Below are positions 1 to 5,550 of a stretch of DNA of 11,729 nucleotides, in pieces. A model generated the notes under the pieces. The model saw nothing but the letters and a program-made list of their open reading frames with translations, did not search any database and was not told where the DNA came from. The translations under genes were made by a program, and so were the position numbers. The DNA is from an uncultured Collinsella sp. (GTDB lineage: Bacteria; Actinomycetota; Coriobacteriia; Coriobacteriales; Coriobacteriaceae): contig CABSZR010000027.1 of NCBI GenBank assembly GCA_902482185.1, positions 1-11,729 on the forward strand, given 5' to 3'. The number at the start of each line of letters is the position of its first letter. Position 1 is the first letter of the stretch.

Positions 1-55
1 ACGGCATACGAGATCAGCCTCGGTCTCGTGGGCTCGGAGATTGTATAAGAGACAG
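1..55 (+). other. Illumina Nextera adapter contamination
   Basis: This is synthetic sequence, not genome. It reads in order as the end of the P7 flow-cell oligo (ACGGCATACGAGAT, 1-14), an 8-base i7 index (CAGCCTCG, 15-22, which I recall as Nextera index N710), the Nextera read-2 linker (GTCTCGTGGGCTCGG, 23-37) and the Tn5 mosaic end (38-55). The mosaic end lacks one G relative to the standard 19-base form. Real insert therefore starts at base 56. The adapter marks this as an untrimmed contig end, so the sequence beside it deserves caution. Confidence 0.97.
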
Positions 56-236
56 CCTTGGGATTACCCTGTACCACTACGTCCCGGCACAGGAGGCGTC
101 TTGTGATGTAGTCCTGCTTTGTCAGGCCGGAGAGCCGCACAGCGGCCTCGATCTGTTCATCTTCCTCCGGGGACACCCGGAAGGCCACGGTCTTGTTCCT
201 CCAGCGATTTTTGTTGTCTCGGTTTTTCAGTGACAT
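56..236 (-). CDS. MobC-like mobilisation protein, N-terminal fragment
   Basis: An ATG at 236-234 opens a frame that runs without a stop into the adapter, giving about 60 residues starting MSLKNRDNKNRW. The segment TVAFRVSPEEDEQIEAAVRL followed by SGLTKQDYITRRLL resembles the ribbon-helix-helix-like N-terminus of MobC/relaxosome accessory proteins of Firmicutes mobilisable elements. Such proteins help a relaxase nick at oriT. The ATG lies only two bases after the stop codon of the upstream integrase fragment, so the two are probably co-transcribed. The C-terminus is missing because the contig ends here. Assignment is by eye from motif style; an uncharacterised element-borne DNA-binding protein is an alternative. 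Confidence 0.6.
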
Positions 237-238
237 GG

Positions 239-655
239 TTACGTTCCCATCCTTTCAAAGTCCAGTTTGTCCGCCATCTCCGTCTGCCTTGTAGGAAACA
301 GATGGGCGTAGCGGTAGGTGATATCGATACTCTCATGCCCCACCCGGTCAGCGATTGCCAGGGCGGTGAAGCCCATATCAATCAGCAGGGAAATGTGTGA
401 ATGTCGGAGGTCGTGAATTCTGATCCGCTTCACTCCCGCCGCTTTCGCACCTCTGTCCATTTCATGGTGGAGATAGTGCTTGCTGACAGGGAAAATCCGT
501 TCATTTGCCCCGGTGCTGTAAAACATCTTTAAGTAGTCCTCCATCTCTCCACAGAGGAATTTGGGCATCTTAATGACACGGTTGCTCTTTTTCGTCTTAG
601 GAGTGGTAATCACGTCCTTGCCCTTGAGCCGCTGATAGGATTTGCTGATGGACAA
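239..655 (-). CDS. Tyrosine recombinase/integrase, C-terminal fragment
   Basis: This is the catalytic C-terminal half of a phage/Tn916-type tyrosine integrase, which catalyses site-specific strand exchange during excision and integration. Readable coding similarity begins at about SISKSYQRLKGKDVI. The box II motif HDLRHSH supplies a conserved His and Arg, GHES supplies the later His, and the Tyr in ITYRYAHLFP is the expected nucleophile. The first conserved Arg, all of the N-terminal arm-binding domain and the core-binding domain are missing. The frame continues past 655 only into antisense of the neighbouring regulator, so the true 5' part of the gene is absent. The stop (TAA, 239-241) almost touches the MobC-like start. 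GC content looks lower than in the rest of the window, consistent with a mobile element of Firmicutes origin. The upper boundary is approximate. Confidence 0.85.
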   Translation of the reverse strand: MSISKSYQRLKGKDVITTPKTKKSNRVIKMPKFLCGEMEDYLKMFYSTGANERIFPVSKHYLHHEMDRGAKAAGVKRIRIHDLRHSHISLLIDMGFTALAIADRVGHESIDITYRYAHLFPTRQTEMADKLDFERMGT

Positions 656-656
656 G
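641..656. other. Probable chimeric junction
   Basis: A minus-strand integrase and a plus-strand XRE-type regulator are both cut off at their 5' sides within these few bases. Left of the point, sequence and protein style are Firmicutes mobile element; right of it they are high-GC actinobacterial. A simple insertion of an element would not normally leave two 5'-truncated genes facing away from each other. With a sequencing adapter only 600 bases away, a library or assembly chimera is the likeliest reading, though a natural recombination breakpoint cannot be excluded from one sequence. Confidence 0.7.
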
Positions 657-941
657 CCCGAGCTGCTCGAGTCCATCGCCGCAGCGCTAGGCGTATCCGT
701 CAACGCCCTCAAGGATTACGGCGTCGAAACCGCGGGCGACCTCATATCGCTGCTCGTGCGGCTCGAGGACTCATTCGGCATCGTGCCCGCAGCCGACGGC
801 ACGGGGCTCTCTCTGAACCCCAAGGCGCCTCACGCGCCCAAAGCGGCGATGGCGATCCAGCTGTGGGCCGAGAAGCGCGCACGGCTCGAGAACGGCGAGA
901 TCGACGCCGCCGAGTACGAGGACTGGAAAGCCTCGCTGTAG
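651..941 (+). CDS. XRE-type regulator, C-terminal fragment
   Basis: About 96 residues beginning DKPELLESIAAALGVSVNAL form the last helix of a Cro/CI-type helix-turn-helix domain. After it comes a C-terminal extension (LVRLEDSFGIVPAADG, then NPKAPHAPKAAMAIQLW, ending EIDAAEYEDWKASL) of a kind I associate with XRE regulators in Coriobacteriia. The first helices of the DNA-binding domain, roughly 50 residues, are missing at the junction around 650. The TTG at 642 that could open this frame is an artefact of the junction and has no ribosome site. The stop is TAG at 939-941. If intact in the source genome the protein would be a cytoplasmic DNA-binding regulator; its targets cannot be read here. 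Confidence 0.7.
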   Translation, partial: DKPELLESIAAALGVSVNALKDYGVETAGDLISLLVRLEDSFGIVPAADGTGLSLNPKAPHAPKAAMAIQLWAEKRARLENGEIDAAEYEDWKASL

Positions 942-1028
942 CAGCTCTCCGCATTTCGCTACCACTAAAACCGAATCAGGGCGCCAGGATAGTCGGTGAG
1001 CTCCGCTCGCACCTGCGTATGCTGAGTT

Positions 1029-1465
1029 TTTACTCTCCATTGCATGCCAAGGCATTTCAAGCGTAAACGGGGAGTAAATGACGCGGTGGCTTACACGGCA
1101 GCACACAGCAGTACGCCGCGGCATTTCCCCTGGTTACTCCCGTTTTCATTGAGATGGCGAGATTCTTTACTCCCCATTAACCACCTGGGGAAACGCCGTG
1201 CAGAGACCGCCGAAAAGCCGATTGAGTTCGATTTGAGTTTCAAAGGACCTAAAACGGCCCCTTTTCGTTATCGGGGACAAAAATCGCACGTCTACTCACT
1301 TGGGATAAATTCTTACTCCCATTCCTCCGAATACCGCCCCATACTTTGCCGTCTTGAAATACGGGGAGTAAATAGCAAAATCGCAGGTGAAAGGGAGTAA
1401 AAAGGCAAAGAAAAAGCCTCCGTCCCAGCACGGGAACGGAGGCCAGATTACCGTATTTACTCACC
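1029..1465. repeat. Cluster of TTTACTCCCC / GGGGAGTAAA motifs
   Basis: The core GGGAGTAA or its complement TTACTCCC occurs six times exactly: plus-sense at 1070-1077, 1364-1371 and 1393-1400; complement at 1134-1141, 1167-1174 and 1313-1320. Looser copies lie at 1029-1038 (TTTACTCTCC), 1291-1300 (TCTACTCACT) and 1456-1465 (TTTACTCACC). Two full copies share ACGGGGAGTAAAT. Spacing is irregular, so this is not a CRISPR or tandem array. Some neighbours form inverted pairs (1029/1069 and 1313/1363). By rough arithmetic an 8-mer should occur about 0.01 times in this span on both strands, so the clustering is not chance. Function is unknown; multiple binding sites for one protein or a structured RNA are both possible. 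Confidence 0.85.
1404..1443 (-). terminator. Intrinsic terminator, probably for guaA
   Basis: On the minus strand a GC-rich hairpin pairs GCCTCCGT (1423-1416 side) with ACGGAGGC (1443-1436), extended by CCC/GGG around one bulged base, with a 5-base loop at 1427-1431. It is followed directly by TTTTTCTTTG on that strand. This is a classic rho-independent terminator about 115 bases past the guaA stop. On the plus strand no U-run follows, so it acts mainly in the guaA direction. Confidence 0.85.
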
Positions 1466-1558
1466 GCCGTCGCTGGCGGCTTTGCCATGACTCTCGTACG
1501 AAACGAAACTCAGCGGCACAGTGCGGCACTCAAAAGTGCAGGTCAGAACCCTATCAGC

Positions 1559-3157
1559 CTACTCCCACTCGATGGTCGCGGGCGGCTTGGACGTGATGTC
1601 GTAGCACACGCGGTTGGCGCCGGGAACCTCGGCAACGATGCGGCCGGAGATGCGGGCCAGCACGTCGTAGGGCAGCTTGGCCCAGTCGGCGGTCATGGCA
1701 TCGCTGGACTCGACGGCGCGCAGGATGATCGGGCGCTGGTAGGTGCGCTCGTCGCCCATAACACCGACGGACTTAATGTCGGGCAGGACCGCAAAGTACT
1801 GCCAGCAGCTGTGCTCGGAGTTGCGCTCGCCGGTCTGCTCAAACAGACGCTGGTTGTAGGCGTCGAGCTCCTCGCGCACGATGGCGTCGGCGTTCTTGAG
1901 GATTTCGAGCTTCTCCTTGTCGACCGCACCAATGATGCGGATGGCAAGACCCGGGCCCGGGAAAGGCTGGCGGAACACGATGTGGCCCGGCAGGCCCAGC
2001 GCCAGACCAAGTGCGCGGACCTCGTCCTTAAAGAAGTGGTCGAGCGGCTCAATAAGGTCGAAGTGCACGCCCTCGGGGAACGGGATCAGGTTGTGATGGC
2101 TCTTGATGGTGGCCGTCTTGCCGCCCGTCTTGCGAGCGCCGGACTCGATGATGTCGGGGTAGATGGTGCCCTGAGCCAGATACTTGACCGGCTTGCCATC
2201 GGTCTCGAGCTGCTGCGCCACGGCGAAGAACTCTTTCCAGAACTGCGTACCGATGATGCGGCGCTTCTCCTCGGGCTCGGTCACGCCGGCCAGAAGCTCG
2301 GCATAACGGTCCTCGGCGTGGACGTGGATAAAGTCGACATCGAACTGCTTGGTGAAGACCTCCTCCACCTGCTCGGGCTCGCCCTTGCGCAACAGACCGT
2401 GGTTGATGAACACGCAGGTCATCTGCTTGCCCACGGCGCGGGCGCCCAGCGCAGCCACGACGGAGGAGTCAACGCCGCCGGACAGAGCCAGAATCACGCG
2501 GTCGTCGCCGACCTTCTCGCGGAACTCGGCCGTCATGGTCTCGACCAGGTTGTCCATGCTCCAGTTGGGCTCCAGGCCGCAGATCTCAAACAGGAAGTTG
2601 CTCAGCAGCTGCTGACCGTACTCGGAGTGCTTGACCTCGGGGTGGAACTGAGTGGTGAAAATCTTGCGCTCGACGCACTCCATGGCGGCAACCGGGCACA
2701 CGTCGGTGCTGGCGGTAACGGTAAAGCCCTCGGGCACCTCGGAGACGGCGTCGCGATGGCTCATCCACACGGTCTGCTCCATGGGCGTGGAGTTAAAGAG
2801 CTTGGCGCCGGCCGTGCGCGTAATGGTGGCGCGGCCGTACTCGCCCACCTCGGAGTGGCCGACCTTGCCGCCGAGCGTCACGGCCGTGATCTGATGGCCG
2901 TAGCAAAAGCCCAGGACGGGAAGGCCCAGGTCAAAGATGGCGGGATCGATGGACGGAGCGTCCTCGGCATACACGGAAGCCGGGCCGCCGGAAAGGATGA
3001 GCGCAGAGGCGTTCATCTCGCGAATCTCGTCGGCCGAGATGTCGCAGGGGACGATCTCGGAATACACGTTGAGGTCGCGGACGCGACGGGCAATGAGCTG
3101 ACCGTACTGCGCACCAAAGTCGAGTACGAGGACCTTTGCGGAAGCCTTTTGATCCAT
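1559..3157 (-). CDS. guaA: GMP synthase (glutamine-hydrolysing)
   Basis: GuaA converts XMP to GMP using ATP and glutamine in the cytoplasm, the last step of the guanine branch of purine synthesis. At 532 residues it is close to full family length. The class I glutamine amidotransferase domain is N-terminal, with oxyanion segment SGGPAS (56-61), nucleophile Cys85 in GFCYGHQ, and His172/Glu174 in FHPEV. The ATP-pyrophosphatase domain follows with P-loop SGGVDSS (226-232), and the C-terminal dimerisation domain includes FRQPFPGPGLAIRIIG and ends KPPATIEWE. The frame is open further upstream, but the ATG at 3157-3155 fits the conserved N-terminus (VLVLDFGAQYGQLI) and has a GAGGGGGAA ribosome site a few bases before it. 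It is transcribed alone, divergent from the asparaginase, and ends in the intrinsic terminator near 1404-1443. Confidence 0.98.
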   Translation of the reverse strand: MDQKASAKVLVLDFGAQYGQLIARRVRDLNVYSEIVPCDISADEIREMNASALILSGGPASVYAEDAPSIDPAIFDLGLPVLGFCYGHQITAVTLGGKVGHSEVGEYGRATITRTAGAKLFNSTPMEQTVWMSHRDAVSEVPEGFTVTASTDVCPVAAMECVERKIFTTQFHPEVKHSEYGQQLLSNFLFEICGLEPNWSMDNLVETMTAEFREKVGDDRVILALSGGVDSSVVAALGARAVGKQMTCVFINHGLLRKGEPEQVEEVFTKQFDVDFIHVHAEDRYAELLAGVTEPEEKRRIIGTQFWKEFFAVAQQLETDGKPVKYLAQGTIYPDIIESGARKTGGKTATIKSHHNLIPFPEGVHFDLIEPLDHFFKDEVRALGLALGLPGHIVFRQPFPGPGLAIRIIGAVDKEKLEILKNADAIVREELDAYNQRLFEQTGERNSEHSCWQYFAVLPDIKSVGVMGDERTYQRPIILRAVESSDAMTADWAKLPYDVLARISGRIVAEVPGANRVCYDITSKPPATIEWE

Positions 3158-3346
3158 GGTTTCCCCCTCTTGTTGGCGGGGAGCCGGTGCCCACCCGCGT
3201 GAATGAACAAAAATAACTTTCATAGTGTACACGTTATATGGGGTTTCTCGTCCCTCGCAGCCATCAGCGCACGGCAAACGCACGACCTGGGCCCCTATTT
3301 GACGGCAATTGAAGTGTTACCAAACGCTACAGATGATGTAATACGT

Positions 3347-3374
3347 TTGAACATTGGACGCCCTGTGCCACAAT
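3347..3374 (+). promoter_or_regulatory. Possible asparaginase promoter
   Basis: TTGAAC (3347-3352) and CACAAT (3369-3374) are separated by 16 bases, each matching four of six sigma-70 consensus positions, and lie about 50 bases before the asparaginase ATG. This is a weak prediction from motif alone. The 268-base gap between guaA and the asparaginase (3158-3425) must hold both divergent promoters. On the minus strand TATAAC (3238-3233) or TACACT (3229-3224) could be guaA -10 boxes, but neither has a convincing -35. I saw no guanine riboswitch. Confidence 0.35.
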
Positions 3375-3425
3375 ACTGCCGAACGACTCCGCCTCTGCGG
3401 CGGCAAATACGATAGGAATACCAGC

Positions 3426-4439
3426 ATGAAGCGCATCCTTCTCATCGCCACGGGCGGCACCATCGCATCGACCGAGGACGGCAACGGCCTCTCCCCCGCC
3501 CTGACCGGTGAGGAACTCGCCCAGAGCGTCCCCGAGATCTCGGGCCTCTGCGAGCTCGACGTCGTGCAACCCATGAACATCGACAGCACCAACATGCGCC
3601 CGAGCGACTGGATGCGCATCCGCGACGTCATCGTCGAAGGCTATGACGACCACGACGGCTTCGTGATTCTGCACGGCACCGACACCATGAGCTACACCGC
3701 AGCAGCGCTTTCCTACCTGATTCAGGACAGCCCCAAGCCCATCGTGCTCACCGGCTCGCAAAAGCCCATGGGCAACCCCTTTACCGACGCCAAGCTCAAC
3801 CTGTACCAGAGCCTGCTCTATGCGCTCGACGAGCACTCGCACGACGTTTCCATCGTGTTTGGCGGCGTAGCCATTGCCGGTACGCGCGCCCGCAAGCAGC
3901 GCACCATGAGCTTTAACGCGTTCATTAGCGTCAACTATCCGCCCATTGCCTACATCCGCAACGACCGCATCGTGCGCAACGGGCTTCACGGCACGCATCA
4001 GGGCGAAAACCCGGTGCGTTTCTACGACAGCATCGACCCGCGCGTGTTTGTCCTTAAGCTCACGCCCGGCGTAAACCCGGGCATCCTCGATGCCCTTGCC
4101 AATAGCTACGATGCTGTAATCCTGGAGACCTTTGGCATTGGCGGTATCCCCGAGTTTGGCGAGTCCGGTGAGTCGTTCCAGGAGGCAATTTTCCGCTGGG
4201 TCGATTCGGGCCGCACTGTCGTTATGACCACGCAGGTCCCCGAGGAAGGCCTTGACCTAGGTGTTTATGAGGTCGGCCGCGCCTACGCTGATCATCCGGG
4301 TATTTTGCGCGGCGACGATATGACAACCGAGACGCTCGTGGCCAAAACCATGTGGGCACTCGGCCAGTCACGTGATGCGTCAGAAATTCAGCGCCTGTTC
4401 TACAGCCAAGTCAACCACGACCGTATCCCGATGGTGTAA
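3426..4439 (+). CDS. ansA: Type I L-asparaginase
   Basis: The 337-residue protein hydrolyses L-asparagine to aspartate and ammonia. No signal peptide is visible, so it belongs with cytoplasmic type I (AnsA-like) enzymes. Family signatures are both present: ATGGTIAS at 8-15 with nucleophile Thr12, and LHGTDTMSYTAAALSYL near 82-98 with Thr85-Asp86. Lys157 in TRARKQRT is the expected catalytic lysine, and DSTNM (53-57) matches the substrate-binding segment. The C-terminal domain contains LKLTPGVNPGIL and ETFGIGGIPE. The frame is open upstream to 3354, but the ATG at 3426 begins right at the conserved MKRILLIATGG strand and has AGGAA seven bases upstream. It is divergent from guaA and ends 22 bases from the convergent small XRE gene, with no clear terminator between. 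Confidence 0.96.
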   Translation: MKRILLIATGGTIASTEDGNGLSPALTGEELAQSVPEISGLCELDVVQPMNIDSTNMRPSDWMRIRDVIVEGYDDHDGFVILHGTDTMSYTAAALSYLIQDSPKPIVLTGSQKPMGNPFTDAKLNLYQSLLYALDEHSHDVSIVFGGVAIAGTRARKQRTMSFNAFISVNYPPIAYIRNDRIVRNGLHGTHQGENPVRFYDSIDPRVFVLKLTPGVNPGILDALANSYDAVILETFGIGGIPEFGESGESFQEAIFRWVDSGRTVVMTTQVPEEGLDLGVYEVGRAYADHPGILRGDDMTTETLVAKTMWALGQSRDASEIQRLFYSQVNHDRIPMV

Positions 4440-4461
4440 TTCAGTTTTCGACGGGTATCCC

Positions 4462-4680
4462 CTATTCGATGCCCTCGAGAAGCTCCGATACCGTCATGCC
4501 GAGTGCGGGCGCGATCTTAAATAGAACCTTGAGCGTGAAATTTGCCGTCCCATCTTCGATTCGGTCGAGGTAGGGTCGGCTGATTCCTGTCGCCACACAA
4601 AAATCAACCTTGGAGATACCAAGGTCCCTGCGTGTCTCTTCGACCCGCCTGCCAAGAATCTGTTTCGCACGTTCGTCCAT
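4462..4680 (-). CDS. Small XRE-family HTH regulator
   Basis: The 72-residue protein is little more than one Cro/CI-type helix-turn-helix domain. Residues about 8-66 read as the five-helix fold, with the turn and recognition helix in VDFCVATGISRPYLDRIEDG and the closing helices LKVLFKIAPALGMTVSELLEG. It should be a cytoplasmic, dimeric DNA-binding protein. The ATG at 4680-4678 is the only sensible start; its ribosome site is weak. The gene is divergent from an unrecognised protein gene (4757-5146), and between them is a perfect 24-bp palindrome, so autoregulation and control of the neighbour are likely. Single-domain XRE proteins are also common as antitoxins, but the neighbour does not look like a known toxin. 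Confidence 0.9.
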   Translation of the reverse strand: MDERAKQILGRRVEETRRDLGISKVDFCVATGISRPYLDRIEDGTANFTLKVLFKIAPALGMTVSELLEGIE

Positions 4681-4709
4681 GCAGCCGAGTTTGAAATGGA
4701 GCCGAACAT

Positions 4710-4733
4710 AAACGTAAACTATAGTTTACGTTT
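4710..4733. promoter_or_regulatory. 24-bp palindromic operator with overlapping -10 boxes
   Basis: The half-site AAACGTAAACTA is followed immediately by its exact complement, giving perfect twofold symmetry centred between 4721 and 4722. It lies 29 bases from the XRE start on one side and 23 bases from the 4757 start on the other. The centre contains TATAGT on the plus strand (4720-4725) and also on the minus strand (4723-4718), so both divergent genes could use a -10 box inside the operator. A dimer of the small XRE protein is the natural candidate to bind it and shut both promoters. Convincing -35 boxes were not seen. Confidence 0.85.
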
Positions 4734-4756
4734 TGCCGAATACACAGGAGTTTTCT

Positions 4757-5146
4757 ATGTCGGGTTCTTCGGTCCGCATGTACCGAGCCACGCTTCGCAC
4801 AAACAGCGCGCCGCCCAAGCTCGTCATCGTTGAAGCTGCATGCCTTTCGCCCGATGAGCGCACGGCATTTGCATTGCTATCAAGTCGCGTCGCCGCTGTT
4901 CTGGTCCCTTGCCCGGCGCAAGGTGAACTTGCCATCCAATGCCAAGCGCACAGCTGCTCGCTCAATCAGGCTGCCGTAATCGCAACCAGCCAACGCGGTC
5001 TGCCCCTTCTCCTGGAAGCCGGTATCGCACTCGCCCTTCGCGGCGCCGGATACGAAAACGAGGCCGCCGCCGATATGGTCTTTAAACCACGATCGAGCGG
5101 CGGCCTCGCAGCAGCCATTGAATATGTGTGCAGGCTCGTTGCCTAA
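4757..5146 (+). CDS. Unrecognised 129-residue protein
   Basis: I do not recognise this protein. The ATG at 4757 has AGGAG six bases upstream and is preferred over the TTG at 4733, which lies on the edge of the palindrome. The sequence is alanine- and leucine-rich with alternating strand-like (KLVIVEAACL, VAAVLVPCP, AAVIATS) and helix-like stretches (TAFALLSSR, LPLLLEAGIALALRGAG, GLAAAIEYVCRLVA), suggesting a small soluble alpha/beta fold. It has five cysteines (29, 52, 62, 67, 125), with no CxxC pair. There is no signal peptide or clear membrane segment. It is divergent from the small XRE regulator across a perfect palindrome, so its expression is probably set by that protein. It converges on the DUF1648 gene with only nine bases between stops. 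Confidence 0.75.
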   Translation: MSGSSVRMYRATLRTNSAPPKLVIVEAACLSPDERTAFALLSSRVAAVLVPCPAQGELAIQCQAHSCSLNQAAVIATSQRGLPLLLEAGIALALRGAGYENEAAADMVFKPRSSGGLAAAIEYVCRLVA

Positions 5147-5155
5147 AAGGACAAG

Positions 5156-5539
5156 CTAGAAACCAAAGCCAAAGCCCGTTCCGGTAATCGCCGAGTACAT
5201 AAAGTAAACGTTGATCACGTTGAGGAACACACCCGTGATGCAACCGTTACGCAGGTAGCGCTCGCACACGATGCGCGCCATGGCGGCGGAGTCATCATTG
5301 TTTTTAGCCTGGCGTCCCGCCGTAAAGTACGTCGCCACGCTCAGCAGCAGGTTGAGCACCGGAAGCGCCAGCAGCTCATAGCTCTTGCCCCAGCGCGTCA
5401 CCTCGCCGGCGGCGTTAAACTTCGTTGCCACCTCGGGACCAATGTTGGGGATAACACACGCTGCGACCACCAGCGGAATCACCGCAAGTACGAGCAGCGC
5501 AATACCCATGTAGCCAGCTTTTTTGCCGTATTTAAACAT
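5156..5539 (-). CDS. DUF1648 small membrane protein
   Basis: The 127-residue protein has three likely membrane segments: about 9-30 (YMGIALLVLAVIPLVVAACV), 55-72 and 97-117. Between the first two is PEVATKFNAAGEVTRWGKSYELL, which matches the DUF1648 pattern of His/Lys-Phe-Asn, a Gly, and Arg-Trp-Gly-Lys before the next helix. That domain is also found in SdpI-like immunity proteins, but here it stands alone and the biochemical role is unknown. The C-terminus ends in an unusual GTGFGFGF run. The start lies 11 bases after the ychF stop, so it is probably the second gene of that transcript; its ribosome site (GGGCGA) is weak, which fits translational coupling. Confidence 0.8.
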   Translation of the reverse strand: MFKYGKKAGYMGIALLVLAVIPLVVAACVIPNIGPEVATKFNAAGEVTRWGKSYELLALPVLNLLLSVATYFTAGRQAKNNDDSAAMARIVCERYLRNGCITGVFLNVINVYFMYSAITGTGFGFGF

Positions 5540-5550
5540 ATGCGTCGCCC

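Larger units (their letters stand above)
942..1558. other. Non-coding region with motif cluster
   Basis: About 600 bases without a credible gene. It holds the TTTACTCCCC-type motif cluster (1029-1465), an ATGCC-AA-GGCAT dyad at 1044-1055, the guaA terminator hairpin, and a smaller CCGCC/GGCGG hairpin at 1464-1479. The only plus-strand open frame of any size (1044-1400) has no ribosome site and no protein-like composition. No tRNA or known riboswitch shape was recognised. Confidence 0.6.

Noticed and set aside
239..655. Integrase attachment site at the end of the integrase gene
   Set aside because: No direct repeat of an attachment core or tRNA gene end was found near the gene, and the junction near 650 looks artificial.
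1044..1400. 118-codon plus-strand frame in the non-coding motif cluster
   Set aside because: No ribosome site and irregular composition. Its codons at the repeated motif change frame from copy to copy, so the repeats are conserved as DNA rather than as protein.
1029..1465. CRISPR array
   Set aside because: The repeated unit is only about 10 bases, occurs in both orientations and has spacing from about 21 to 125 bases, unlike any CRISPR array.
1487..3202. 571-codon plus-strand open frame antisense to guaA
   Set aside because: It is the mirror of guaA codon bias in high-GC DNA. Its product is a low-complexity Val/Leu/Gly/His-rich string with no family motif, whereas guaA on the other strand has complete catalytic signatures.
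3158..3425. Guanine riboswitch upstream of guaA
   Set aside because: No three-way-junction pattern with paired loops or conserved purine-riboswitch core could be found on the minus strand.
4757..5146. DprA/LOG-like Rossmann protein or a toxin of a toxin-antitoxin pair
   Set aside because: The strand-helix alternation is suggestive, but no DprA GxGxxxG-type, LOG or toxin catalytic motif is visible, so no family was assigned.
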